Origin: Astropecten irregularis
Lineage: Eukaryota; Echinodermata; Asteroidea; Paxillosida; Astropectinidae
NCBI GenBank assembly: GCA_963971285.1
Contig: OZ020259.1
Coordinates: 9,114,001 to 9,178,000, forward strand
Length of the DNA stretch: 64,000 bases
Reading direction: 5' to 3'
Made by a program: the position numbers and the translations under genes
Notes under the pieces: generated by a model
Databases searched by the model: none
Told to the model about the DNA's origin: nothing
The model's input: only the letters and a program-made list of their open reading frames with translations
Shown: piece after piece, positions 44,708-56,296 of the stretch
Position numbering within the stretch: the stretch's first letter is position 1
Layout: every line of letters begins with the position of its first letter

Positions 44708-44973
44708 CTATTTGCATCGCTGTATTGTCTCGGGCTCTGGATTCTATGGATTGAGATATGGGTAGAAATGATTTGGGTGTAGAAACCAGCCCTACAGCAA
44801 CGATGCTTCCAAAAGGGGGTGGGTGGGCGGGGCAAAAGGGGAAAATCACCCCTGTAATCCAAAGGCGCGCGGCGTGTACATCACAGCTTCCGCTTCCACC
44901 TCATCCCCAGAATCTACAGAATCGCGACTGATATATCATCAGTCGCCCTCAACGTTCACATCGATGCAAATAG
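44708..44973 (+). mobile_element. 266-bp element with CTATTTGCATCG inverted ends
   Basis: The left end CTATTTGCATCG and right end CGATGCAAATAG are perfect 12-bp inverted repeats (15 bp allowing flanks). TAAA stands on both sides (44704-44707, 44974-44977). A subterminal hairpin GCGACTGAT...ATCAGTCGC lies near its right end. Its first 67 and last 60 bp are identical to the two ends of the 8.1-kb block that starts four bases later. Confidence 0.75.
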
Positions 44974-45044
44974 TAAACTATTTGCATCGCTGTATTGTCT
45001 CGGGCTCTGGATTCTATGGATTGAGATATGGGTAGAAATGATTT

Positions 45045-48000
45045 TGGTTCCGGGCACCTGCCGAACCGCGCATCTCCTCCAAGTAAAACTCTCCCTAAAC
45101 CACCCCATCTCTCACTCCCATACCTTAACCGCCCCCTTTCTGATAACTTCTGCAAAACCTGCCACTATTTCGTCCACCGTTGTCTCATCTCTTGCCATTT
45201 GGGCTCTTGACCCCGTATCCGATTTTATAGACCTGTCTGAACTCCAGTAAGGAAATGAATTGGAAAGCCAGAAGGGCTCTGGAGCCACGGACCAAAGGGC
45301 GATAGAAATCCCAGCAAAGCCCGCTGCTGAACACCTTCCACTACCGTTAAGGTTATAACCGCACTGTGAGGCACTAGAACTGCGACGCGAGGCCTCGTTA
45401 CGTCGTTAATGTGGCACAGCTGCACCCCAGGTTCGGGGCGCCGCTCTCTGCTCTGCTCCGCGGCCCTAGAAGCTTCAAGGTGGAGGTTAAGTGCCTGCCT
45501 ATAAGTGCTCCCAGGGCGTGGCAGCCCTTGTCCAAAGAACCTGACAATGCAGTTTGAAACCGAATATCGGGGCTGCCTCACGACAAAGACTTTGTTCACT
45601 AAGCAACTGGCGCGGGGCATCCGGAAAGTTGAAGCTCCTGAAAACGTGTCAAAGCATCCTCGCGGGCCAGATCCACAACCCTGATTTAAGCCTGTTGCCC
45701 CATATGCCTACAATTCCGAGGGGAACCCAATTATTCAACTGAAATGAGGCTTGGGTCCGCTGCCTTAGCGAAGGCAAAGCTGTCTGACTCCCAAATCTCA
45801 CCGACCAACCATCGCGCCCGCCAGAGAAAAAGTCCATTGTACCTCCTGGTAAGACGAGCGCCCTGGCCTGCTCCAACTGAGTAGCTTCATTTATTTTTTG
45901 ACCCGCTTCGATGATTGGAATTTTTTTTTCTCTCTGGTGTTTGGATACCCTGGATGTCCGAAATCGAGTACAAAGAGGACAAAGTATGCCATACGGTCCT
46001 CCTACATGAGCCCACTGTGCCCGCTACCGTTACCAGGCATGATTGACGCTAGCCATCTTGAAAACTTTGTCTCCCCCACTAGGCCATCCAAGGACATCAT
46101 AACGGGATCGGGTCTTCCCTCTTGAGCCTCGGTCTATTGACGATGTCAACCGGGGCTTCCACCTTCAGTAACATTGGCAGCAGGGGGGCACGTTCGAGCA
46201 AGTGCATCCCAGCTTGATCAAACAAACAGCCCCGTACCTGCTATTGTTTGGGCAAGCGCCCAAAATTTTGGACCAGCCTCTCCAGACTGGCCTTTCGTTC
46301 GTGCAAACTGCACGTATAGTAGAAGAAACCCACATGCGTTAGACTTCAAGTACTACTTACCGCCCAGTTCCTCCTGCGAAGAGGCCACCCCAAAGACGGT
46401 ATGAGCCGAGAGCCAGCCCTCGACAAAAATTACCTCGAGGGAGCGTCAGTCGGATTAGGCCTACTGCTAAACGGCACCCACAAGTGAAATTCCTCTCCGC
46501 TGCAGGCACGCATGAGAAGCTAGGCCTCAATTCACTCGCAAACATGACCGACCTCGCTTGGAGACCTGATCCCGCGTGGCGTTATATCTCCGAATCCGCT
46601 AGCGCATCCACCTCTCTGCTCAAAAGACGGCGCACCACAGGGAGCACGAAGTGAAGGGAGCCTCTTTGCAGCGTATGACCCCCGTGAACGAGTAAAACCA
46701 AAGCTTAATGCCTCTTGGCCCCAACCGTGAATAGGCGACGGCAGCACTCCACTCTATATCTGTAACTCGATGCATCCAAGGTGAGCCGCATTGTTGAGCG
46801 GAAGTTCCTGTCCCCAACCGATTGGCCCCGAATCAGCGGAACCAAAGTGGGACCATCAAGGTAGGAAGTGAAAACGCCACACAACCCAAACCGTGAGAAC
46901 CACTCCGGTCCCTGAAACGACCAAGCATTGCCCTCAAAAGAACTCCGCTAGCACCGACAAGATGTCCTCCCTTACCTGGCGAATATAACATTCTTCGTAT
47001 CAGCCCATCGGATGCCCATAAAGAGCAAGAATTGAGGCGTAGCAACTGACCCAAAAGGTGCAGGCCGGCCGTCGATGTCCTCTCCTCACGTCAATGAAAT
47101 GGCCCAATTATAAGGCCAGTGACACTCCCGTCTTCTTCGGCACTGGCTGAACCCTCCGGAAGTGAATGAAATAGAATGCAAGTCGTCGCCCAGGAGCCTA
47201 CACCTTGAACCCCTATTGGCTTCCGTTGTAAACGGCAATCAAACGAGAATTCCGCATGTGTTCCACTGCTCTTCTTCATGGGTTCCACTGCTCTTCCGCA
47301 CGGACAAATGGCGAGATCCAGCTGCCAAGCAAATAGAAGCGCTGCTTGGGGCAGAACAACATCACACAGGGTGTGCGTCCATTCGGACCCTCGAGGAGTC
47401 CCTACCCCGAGGTTTGTGTCCCTAGAGAAGCACCAATATGGGCGTTGTGGCCCCACTGATAAACATTCGTGCATGCTAGGGTTTGGCACTCCATATCAAG
47501 CCCCAGCTATCCTACAGAAGCATATTATTAACAGCCCTGCAATTGTTTAAATAATAAGGGCACAAACAAACTACCCGCCAATGCGAGGGCGCGCTTTGGA
47601 ACGGCCTTGTCGGACTGCCTTGTCAAGGCTCCTGATCTGATTCCCCTTCCGCATCACGCACCGTGCCCTAACCCAGTCAAAAACGTATCCCAAGCCTCCC
47701 ATCAGTACTCGCGCAACGGAGCCGCCCATCCCGACCCATTCTGGGCCGTAAAAGCCAAGACTCGGATTTAGTCCAACCTGGCGATAGCTACCCTCCCGGG
47801 GGATATGTCTGCCCATGAGCTATCCCCTGCTCCGGCTGTAAGGTAAGAACTGCAAAACATTGGCGGACAACTGCTCCCACGAAGTATTGACTGCATGGCA
47901 GCGGGGCATATGGACTGGGCAACGGGAAAGAGAACAAAACAGTGGTAAAAACCACATCAAAAAACCACAAGAGTTCAACACGTCTTATAGCATTCTGTTT

Positions 48001-48480
48001 TATTATATATAGTGTTTCCTTGCTGGAACACCTCCACACCGCCCCTTGATGGGCTCTTCCGGGCCCCGGCGTAGCCCGTCTTACCGTAAAGGGTTCTCTC
48101 CCTTCTGGAATTTCGGGCTTTCCCGATAAAAGTGAGGCATTCGTCACCGTTATGTTTGCCCCAATACTCTTTTCATTTTTCCTTCTGCTTTTATACGTTA
48201 ACACTTAGACTATTTGAATGGACTAGCAAACCCTTCGCGGGGCTTTCTCCCTCTCCTCCTGATTTGACTAGAACTGTCCCATGTCAGCAAACATTCCCCC
48301 TCCCTTCAGATACTGGTTGTGCCTGTCCCATAATAAGCCATTATTATCTGGCCGCTTAATTTATCTTCTTCTCCTGATAGGGCCCGCCTCATAAAAACCC
48401 TCATCCTTCTCAGGGAACCCCCTTTGATTGCCTCATATCGGCAAGCCTCATCTTTCCCTGCTAGTGTCACATCGGCAAGC
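45045..48480. other. G+C-rich unexplained sequence, no gene
   Basis: Many frames of 60-138 codons overlap on both strands without a shared style, motif or splice pattern. I see no repeats with clear borders. This is the main unexplained part of the 8.1-kb block. Confidence 0.45.
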
Positions 48481-49015
48481 CTCTATCTTATATAGGGGCT
48501 TTTCCCCTCTCCTGCCTGTCTCGCATCAACTATAGCTGCAAGTTAAAGGGGCTTTCACCATCTCCTGCCTGGCTGCCATCAGCCAACAACATCCTCATAG
48601 GGGCTTTTCCTCTCCCCGGCTTGCCTTACTTCAGCAAGCTTCACTCTAAATGGGGCTTTTCCCCTCTCCTGCTTGTCTCACATCAGCAAGCTTCACTCTT
48701 ATGGGGCCCGACCCCTCTCCTGCTTGTTTTACTTCAGCAAGCATTCACTCTTATGGGGCTTTTCCCCTCTCCTGCTTGTCTCACATCAGCAAGCTTCACT
48801 CTTATGGGGCCCGTCCCCTCTCCTGCTTGTCTTACCTCAGCAAGCATTCACTCTTATGGGGCTTTTCCCCTCTCCTGCTTGTCTCACATCGGCAAGCTTC
48901 ACTCTATGGGGCCCGTCCCCTCTCCTGCTTGTCTTACCTCAGCAAGCATTCACTCTTATGGGGCTTTTCCCCTTTCTTGCTTGCCTAACTTCAGCAAGCT
49001 AGACTCAATAAAGGC
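48480..49015 (+). repeat. ~51-bp minisatellite with GGGGCTTTTCCCC core
   Basis: About ten units of GGGGCTTTTCCCCTCTCC, then TGCTTGTCTCACATCAGCAAG, then CTTCACTCTTAT. From ~48650 units alternate between GGGGCTTTTCCCC and GGGGCCCGTCCCC cores, giving a ~102-bp higher-order period. Leading units (48480-48650) are more diverged. Open frames of 109-135 codons here are repeat by-products. Confidence 0.92.
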
Positions 49016-50158
49016 TGCATGTGTCTGACCTACATGACCGCCCGAAAAAATGTAATGTTGGGGCCTAGCCCCCCTCTCTGGGTATAGATTGGGCATGACA
49101 CGCACACCGACAAAGGCCATCACTTCCTGCAAGCAAGTTTGCGATTCATTAGAATTCGATTGGGTTTCCCCACACCCTGAACACAACTTCAGGGGCGCAT
49201 CCTGCAAAACGTGGGCTTTCTCCTCCTTCCCTTTGTTGGGCAGGGCTTGTCCCGTACCAACGCTTATTATCATAAGTATGAGGCCATATTCCCCACATTT
49301 TGGGCATCCCATTTTAAGAGCCTATTAACCTCATTTTCAAACGCCTGACCTAAACTACCTCCCTGATATAAACGACTGCTTCTACCCAGGAAAAACGGAC
49401 TGCTGCCGACTTATTAAATACATAATATAGAATACGTGTATACCGAATATACTCACGACAGAGTCAGGGCCCATATATACCACATTTCCCCTAATTTATC
49501 ATGATTGCCAATGATTGATTGATTTCCCCATCGGGCTATAGCAAGGATCGCAGAGGTCGTGACCCCAAACGATCTAGACCCAAAACCCAAGACCCATCCT
49601 TGAACTCCTCCAGGCGGAGGTTTTCCCCCTCCCCTAGGCGGGAGCCAACAAGAACATTTTCCACTGCGCGGGTTTTTTTCCGATCAAACCGGGCATTTCC
49701 CTACCGACAATCTGTCTATGGTTTCCATTTTATTTTGGCGCAAACAACACATAACAGGCCCACTATAACAGAGTAGCGCCTAGGAAAAGGTGCGAGCGGG
49801 CCAAATATAAACACCACAAGCAGACTTGGGATTTTAAAAATGCTTCGAATGGAAAAAAGCCGCTATCATTGACGTTCTCATGCCACGTTAAGGGCTGCGT
49901 TTGATGCAACTTGTCCATGTAAAACCCCATAAATGTATATATGGCCGAGATTTCCCCCTTTCCCCCTTGTTCTAAATGCATGAGAAGACACTGAGTTTCT
50001 GTATGGGTCCTGCACCTTAATTGTGAATAAATCCCACTGCCAAACCATCTAAGGTTAAAAGGATAGTCGGGGACCCTTAGACAAACTTAGCCTTGAATCC
50101 GAGCATACATTCCCAAACGCCACCGGATCTGAGCGCGATCACAACCCTTTCACAGAGT

Positions 50159-50160
<2 letters not shown>
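49016..50160. other. No gene recognised
   Basis: Part of the G+C-rich block. Short frames only; scattered 'tttcccc' words. Confidence 0.45.

Positions 50161-50196
<36 letters not shown>
50161..50196 (+). repeat. A36 homopolymer
   Basis: A run of about 36 adenines between 'agagtgc' and 'cgaccgcc'. It could be a retroposition tail, but no retroposed unit with a matching target duplication was recognised. Run length is unreliable in assemblies. Confidence 0.85.
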
Positions 50197-50197
<1 letters not shown>

Positions 50198-50289
50198 GAC
50201 CGCCATGATGACGGCACAAAATACCTGAATCTCAAAGGATCTCACTGATACACTGTACTTCAATCCACAGCCCTTCAAGGCTAGATGTA

Positions 50290-50960
50290 CCCTTATGCTC
50301 TTTGCACTGTTCATACAACAGAGCTTTTCCCCAACAGCTGTTTCTAGCGCGTTGGGGCTTCTCCCCGCGCATAACCCATGCATGCTCTCAAATCACAGCC
50401 ATTCACAAACCATGCATCTTTGAGAGTCTTTGTACCGTCCATACCACAGAGCCGAACCAGGGCTTTTCCCCTACGGCTTCTCCGATGTTAGGGGCTTTTC
50501 CCCTGCGCTAAACCTCATATTCTAGCCACATCTATTCACGGCTATAGCTGTCCCTTCATGCTCTTTGAGCCTTTGTACCGTTCGTACAACCATGGAGGAA
50601 GGAACAACGGAGCCGAACCAGGGCTTTTCCCCTACGGCTGTCTCTGGCTAGGGGCTTCCTCCTGCGCAAAATCTCATATTCTCAGGCCACACACATTCAC
50701 GGCTATAGCTGTCCCCTCATGTTCTTTGAGTCTTTGCACCGTTCATACAACAGACGAACCGGGCCTTCCCCCCTGCGGCTGTTCCTAGCGCGTTGGGGCT
50801 TTTCTCCTGCACATAAACTGGTATTCTCGAGCCACAGTCATTCACGGCTAACCGCACCGTCATGCTCTTTGAGTCTTTGCACCTCTCGTACAGTATACAT
50901 GTAGTGGCACCGGGGATTTCCCCCTACGACTGTTTGTAGTATGTTAGAGATTTCCCCCTG
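50290..50960 (+). repeat. ~150-bp imperfect tandem repeat with GGGGCTTTTCCCC cores
   Basis: Five diverged units, each with a 'gctctttgagtctttgcaccg' block (near 50296, 50411, 50558, 50719, 50861). This is followed by 'gggcttttcccctacggctg', 'ttaggggcttttcccctgcgc' and 'ctcatattctagccaca'. The core motif is the one in the 48.5-kb array, so the two arrays may be related. Confidence 0.82.
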
Positions 50961-52189
50961 TGTAATACCTCATGCCATATTGAGCCAACGATTATTTTTA
51001 CTGGCCCGAAGCCATACTTTAAACCTCCACCCTTCTTCCCTCAGTCTCTTGAATCACAGTCATAAACACGCCCTATTTGTTTCCTGATTGCCGCATCTTG
51101 GGCGCGCAAAAAGGGCAGTAAACCTGGACGGCCGCTCGATCCAGAAACCCCTGAGAAGAATTTGAGTATGGCGTGCATGGCACTCCCGTTGCCATCTGAA
51201 TCTGCTGGGGCCGGCACCTATAGGTCCTTGCGTCCTTGCTGGGATGAACCTTTCCGAGTCTTAAAGGGGGGACTCGTTCTCATTTCCCTCGTGTGGGCCC
51301 CCGATTGGGGCAAAGGTTAGAGCGAGTCCGTGCCACGCCTTCCTCCGAACCCCACACGTAGGGACACACATCATCCCAACCGCCCTGGACGCAAATTCTG
51401 AAAACATGAATTTCATCTGCTGTCTGGAGTACAGAGAGAGACCTTTCCATGGAGCACTGACCGGCTCGCCGACATCGCCACGGGCCCCAGCGTCCTCCTA
51501 TTAAAAAGGATCATATAAGGCATTCAACAAATTGATTAAACCAGGCAGTAACACGAACAACACAAAACCCGAAATAATGTGAAAAGGGGCATGTGTGTCC
51601 ACCAATATACATGCATACACACCTATGCCTACCACCCATAAATGCGAACATTTTATGCGTATAATTCATATACGAAACTCCTGAAATTATGCCTCGGTCG
51701 CGATGCCGCATTAAATATATGCCTAATATATTATGTTTATATTATCCCTTTTTTTCTTGTAATTTGTTCTTGTTAATAATCGTTGCCCTTTGATGTACCT
51801 TTTAACAATGACTTTAAAAATGTGTATTTTTATTTGTTCTTAATACTTTTTTATAATTTTAATTTAATGTTTTTTTAACTGTAAATCATGTAGCAAACCA
51901 TTTTGAATTGAATTGAATGCCTGCACCCTTATATAAATATTCATAATAGGGGACCTAGGGTTCGTTCAGTATAAGCCCTAAATGTCCACTTTACAATGCC
52001 TGAGGCTAGACCGACTCAAGAGGAAGATAACACTTTCTCTGCTCTGTACACAACCAACCCACCGATATCTATAAACACAAAAGGCTAGAACGGTACCATG
52101 TACGCCTTTCCAATGAGCCCAAAATATCTACTGTGTACTCTGTTCATACCACTTCACATTACGTAATCGTCTTCTGAGCCGGGTTCCCC
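50961..52189. other. No gene recognised
   Basis: Composition falls from G+C-rich to A+T-rich at about 51.5-51.7 kb. No coding evidence. Confidence 0.45.
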
Positions 52190-52273
52190 TTGGTAGAGCG
52201 CCTGTACGGTATTCAGGAGGTCGCCGGTTCGAATCCCGCTCCAGTCAATTTTTCTTTGTTCACTTTTCAATGA
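52190..52273 (+). mobile_element. tRNA-derived SINE, copy 2
   Basis: Contains TTGGTAGAGCGCCTGT, GGTATTCAGGAGGTCGCCGG, B box GGTTCGAATCC and tail TTTCTTTGTTCACTTTTCAA. It matches the minus-strand copy at 8681-8783. The first bases of the A box are damaged. Confidence 0.82.
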
Positions 52274-53032
52274 CTTAAAATAACTCAGTCAGTTTCCCTT
52301 GTGGTTATTTCACGAATACTTTACTAATCTATTATAATCAGTATTAAACTGCCATCATCCTCTAGAACGCCCTTGGTAAATGAAAAAAAAAGGGACTGAC
52401 CTCTACGTCATTGCATAATGTATGCGTTCTGATCCTCAGTGAACTGGTCCATTGAATGCGTAATCTGACACAATGGCCACTCCATTATGTGGCGGAATGC
52501 TCCTGACCTGAAAGGCATGGGCGTGGACCGCACCCTAAATGCGCTGCGCTTTGTGACACAATATCACAATACTGCAATTGCGCTGAACCACTCACCCGTG
52601 CAGGGTCTCATACCCAATGCAATATGCACCCAGCCGGCCCCGCCTGGCCACTTCCCCCTTGGCTGAATTTCCGACAATCTTCGATTTACACGATTACCCA
52701 TGGAAGATTTCCAACATTTTTTTTAATTATAAATCCTGTAGGCCTATATACCAACAAACTCAGTCGGTGTCAATGGACACTCATGAACCTCCCTTATATT
52801 ATGTATTAGGGGCGGGGCCAAAGATCCCGATCGCCGAAGAACCTTGAATTCTCCTCATTTAAACAGGATAAAACGCCATTACCTTGCATTTCCCGAGCTC
52901 TAAGGGTTAAACGAACACCTTTCTATCAACTGTACCATATCACCTTCCTATTTCTGGAGGGAATCCATTGCTTTCTGGGGAAATGAAGGACCTTTGTGCT
53001 GACCCAGCAAACGGCACACCCAGCTGCGGGGG
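52274..53032. other. No feature recognised
   Basis: Right inner part of the 8.1-kb block; non-coding. Confidence 0.4.
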
Positions 53033-53123
53033 CTACAGAATCGCGACTGATATATCATCAGTCGCCCTCAACGTTCACATCGATGCAAATAGTTTTAGAA
53101 ACTGCGGGGATGCCACCAACGCT

Positions 53124-53195
53124 TGTGGCTCGGTGGGATAAGCGATGGTACCACCGCTCAGACTTCCGGCAGTCTGGGTTCGATTCTCCGATCCT
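53124..53195 (+). mobile_element. tRNA-like SINE head, third family
   Basis: A-box-like TGGCTCGGTGGGATAAGCG and B box GGGTTCGATTCTC at tRNA-like spacing. A unique-looking 3' part may reach ~53460. A single copy in this window, so its limits are unknown. Confidence 0.5.
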
Positions 53196-54013
53196 GACTC
53201 TGATAATGAATGGAACATGGCATGAGCGGACCCTGGCACCGCGATGGTCCAGGGGCCGCCTTGTTTCTCCCTCTTAGTCCTTCAGAGCTTTGCATGTCAG
53301 GCTAAGGTCTCAATGGTGGGGAGGATATGCAGTAGTCGGCTTGCCAGTAAGCCTATGGGTACTATATGGGAGCCGGTAAGCCGGGTGAAAGAATCCCGGT
53401 GAATCGCGTGCCCCTGAACGCCTGACGGTCTGCTTACCTTTTGCTATTTGTTTGTTTGTAATGTCAGGAGGAACAGTGTAATATTGTACCTGTCTCCATG
53501 AGTGTGTTTAGCATTTACAAAAAATGAGGGGGTGTTACCCGGTTCCCGGTACCCAGCGTTTGGACTTTCACCGTTGAGCTGTTCGCATTAATTCAGGCCC
53601 TAATATCCCTTTCCTTTTCATTTTTTTTTAGTCTGGCACTGCAATAAATTTACCAGTTTTAGGGATAGTTTTCTTTGGATGGAATTATTTCAATCACTTT
53701 AGTCATTAACCTATAATAGCAAATTGAATGGATGTCTTAGAACTGAAGAGTATTTTTTAAATAATTTTTGTTCTTCAAAATTTGCCATTTTGGAAATAGA
53801 TGTTTGGGGGAAAATTGTATTTTGCTGATCTGCAGTACACCCTTATCAAGTAATTCAAAGTAATTCAACCTCACATAAAAATGTAATAGGCCTATGGACT
53901 CTAAAAATTGTCCCGAAATTAGTCCACTTGTTAATTAATGCACGCGTGCATTGCACGGCTAAGTACAGTATCATACCCAAAGACAACCGTGCAATAGCTA
54001 ATTAAAAAAACAT
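53196..54013. other. No gene recognised
   Basis: Non-coding; its beginning may be the body of the SINE above. Confidence 0.4.
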
Positions 54014-54015
54014 TA

Positions 54016-54408
54016 GGGCGCCCTTTCTATTACTGTGGTTCTCATTTCCGACCGACCCATATTTTGGGCTCCGACCGAAGAAAAAAAACACCTTATTTGT
54101 TGCCGCCGACCCTGTCAAGAATGACATAATCTAAATTTAATTTTAAAAAATTGAAATCCAAAATTTCCGGAGATAAATTTTGCCAATAGGCCTACATTTT
54201 TATACTTTCTCTCTCACAGAAATAATAAAAAAAAAATTCAAACTAGATTACAGTGAAAACAGTGAACATTTCTCATCATTTTCTTTAGGTTTTTGTGTAT
54301 TTAAACAGATTTTTTTTCCCCACCAAACTTTGTTTTTTTTTTTCGACCGACTGACCCTCCCTCAAGGTGAAAAAGAAATGAGAACCACAGTTATAAAAAG
54401 GGGCGCCC
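54016..54408 (+). mobile_element. TA-type MITE, family C, copy 2
   Basis: 393 bp with ends GGGCGCCC ... GGGCGCCC and ~35-bp inverted repeats including TGTGGTTCTCATTTC, flanked by TA (54014-54015, 54409-54410), as for Tc1/mariner-type elements. It adjoins the 49-bp segment also found at 40362-40410. Confidence 0.87.
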
Positions 54409-54409
54409 T

Positions 54410-54458
54410 AATAGTGTCCCATTGACTTTAGTGTAAAATACCTCAACTTCACAGTTCA
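54410..54458 (+). repeat. 49-bp segment shared with 40362-40410
   Basis: Identical over 49 bases starting AATAGTGTCCCATTGACTTT. At 40 kb the segment is not next to a MITE, so it probably belongs to an older dispersed repeat into which the MITE inserted here. Confidence 0.85.
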
Positions 54459-56287
54459 CAAAATCTTATTCAGTGAGTCCATCACTCCACAAGCCCTACC
54501 AATCCGATTGTTGACTTCATGATAACAGCTCACGCGGAGAAACGGATATCACTGCCGAGCCTAGTGAACCTTTCCACCAATTCCACATTACAGGTGGAAT
54601 GACTATTGAAGCGCATCCCAAAGAGTCATCGAAGACCTATCTTGATTTTTACCCATACAAGACACCCCAGAGGCTCCAACTCGGAGCTCAGTGTCTCAAG
54701 AGTGTCCGTGCAAATGTAAAAGCAGCTCCAGTCTCCGGTCTCCGCGGTAACGGCATCATATAGGCAAACTCGTACTAATCCTCCACCATTCTCCCCATAG
54801 CCCAGTCCATAAAGACTAGTATTGAAAAGTGTGGGAGCATGTATCCCTTTTTGACATTCGCGTCATATTGTTGGCGTGCGTTCGCGGGCCCCGTGTATAC
54901 CCCTCTTTGACCGGTGGCCAAAACAGCTACGTGTTGTTCTTTCAAGACTTGCTACAGAAGGCCCCTCTGTATAGCTTTCATCTGATGGGCCGGGAACTCA
55001 GTGGAATTGGATGCAGCCTTTTCGCCTTCTGGGGAGGGGGGGGGACTGACTTTTGTTTAGGGAGTGGCCTGGCTTCATTGTGTAAAACTGTCTTTCTGCT
55101 ACAATTCCTCTCAGTGATCTCCTCTCGGAGTGGTCTCTCTTGCCCCGATAACATTCGGTTCTGCACTGGACCCCTTGAACAACATCCTCGGCGGTTGCAT
55201 TGCGGCGAACCTCTTTACCTGACTCTCCCATCCATCAACCAAAGATTATACAGCGCTACGCGCAAGATAGATAACTGACCATAGGGCGCGTGGTGATCGG
55301 TATGGAGGCCGCCATTCTCCATACAAATTATACACGATGCGCCATTTTGGTGTGCAACTGGTGAGTAGTTTGTAAGACATATGGAGGCCTGGACGCTTTA
55401 TCAACGAAAAGGGGAGTGTAAGACAAACTTTTGCCGACCGGATTCGATTAAAACCTATTGTCTATTGTAAATAGAAATATTTGACATTGGTGTGAAGCAG
55501 CTGAATATGAAAACGGCGATTTTTTGTGGTTTCCTGGACCTACTTTTGCAAGTACTGCACACATCGCTCCGTACGTGGAGCGCCCGCCCAACACCAGAAT
55601 GGCGCCAGAATGGCGCCCATGACGACTACACGTTTCAGGGAGAGTCCCCCATCTTGTGCGTAGCGCTATATAATCTTTGCCCTCATCAACCATGAACCAT
55701 GGCCATAAACTGGGTATGAGGAGGATGTCATGAGTCACGACACTGTCTCCAAACAGCCTTTGTTAGGCCCCCTCGACGACCCCTTTCTTTAATCAGTATG
55801 TGAGCAGGCTCTCGAGACAGAGTGCATTTTATGCTCGGAGATTCACAAGAATCTCCTTGACTATCGCACCAGATGGCACTCTAATCTCGAGGTTCAGAAC
55901 GACGTCTTTCGGCCTGCCGCTAGTGTTCCTTACAACCTCCTTTACTTTCACTTGGTCTTGTGCGCTTCCCTTCGCCTGATGTTTGTGATACGTCCCTCGA
56001 TCAATTTTTCAAGCCCACCTTCCTCATGATTGCAAACCTAATACAGACAATCCCCGATAACCGCCTGTTTATCATCATAAAATGTCAGATTTTTATAACA
56101 ATGCAAATTATGGCAAAACAGGAAATTTACAGTGATTTTCCAACTGCAAATCGTCCGCGAATGGTAACTCCGTTTCCACAAAGTGTTGCAGACTGGGTGT
56201 GGTTCAGTCAGGCAATCAAAAAGATTATATTGTGCTATGTCGGCAACGTTGTCAAATCAGTGAGCGTGTTTGTATCACAACCCGCGG
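54459..56287. other. No gene recognised
   Basis: A 149-codon plus frame (54829-55278) and a 208-codon plus frame (55960-56586) lack motifs; the second runs into a foldback element. Treated as chance. Confidence 0.45.
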
Positions 56288-56296
56288 CACTGGCAT

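Larger units (their letters stand above)
44978..53092 (+). mobile_element. 8.1-kb block with the same ends as the 266-bp element
   Basis: 44978-45044 equals 44708-44774, and 53033-53092 equals 44914-44973, so the block has the same inverted ends CTATTTGCATCG / CGATGCAAATAG. The inside is unrelated to that of the small element. It is visibly richer in G+C than its surroundings over 45.05-51.5 kb, lacks any convincing coding frame, and carries two minisatellites and one SINE. It may be a giant non-autonomous transposon, or a small element split by foreign sequence that replaced ~140 internal bp. Flanks differ (TAAA left, TTTT right), so no target duplication is proven. Confidence 0.55.

Noticed and set aside
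48621..49028. Proline/leucine-rich repeat proteins (109-135 codons)
   Set aside because: Three frames of the same ~51-bp minisatellite are all open; the unit length is a multiple of three, so this is automatic.
50161..50196. Poly(A) run as the tail of a processed pseudogene covering the G+C-rich block
   Set aside because: No coding relic upstream and no matching short direct repeats were found at the two ends of a candidate insertion.
54829..55278. 149-codon plus-strand frame
   Set aside because: Unusual composition, overlapping frames on the other strand, and no recognisable family or splice signals.
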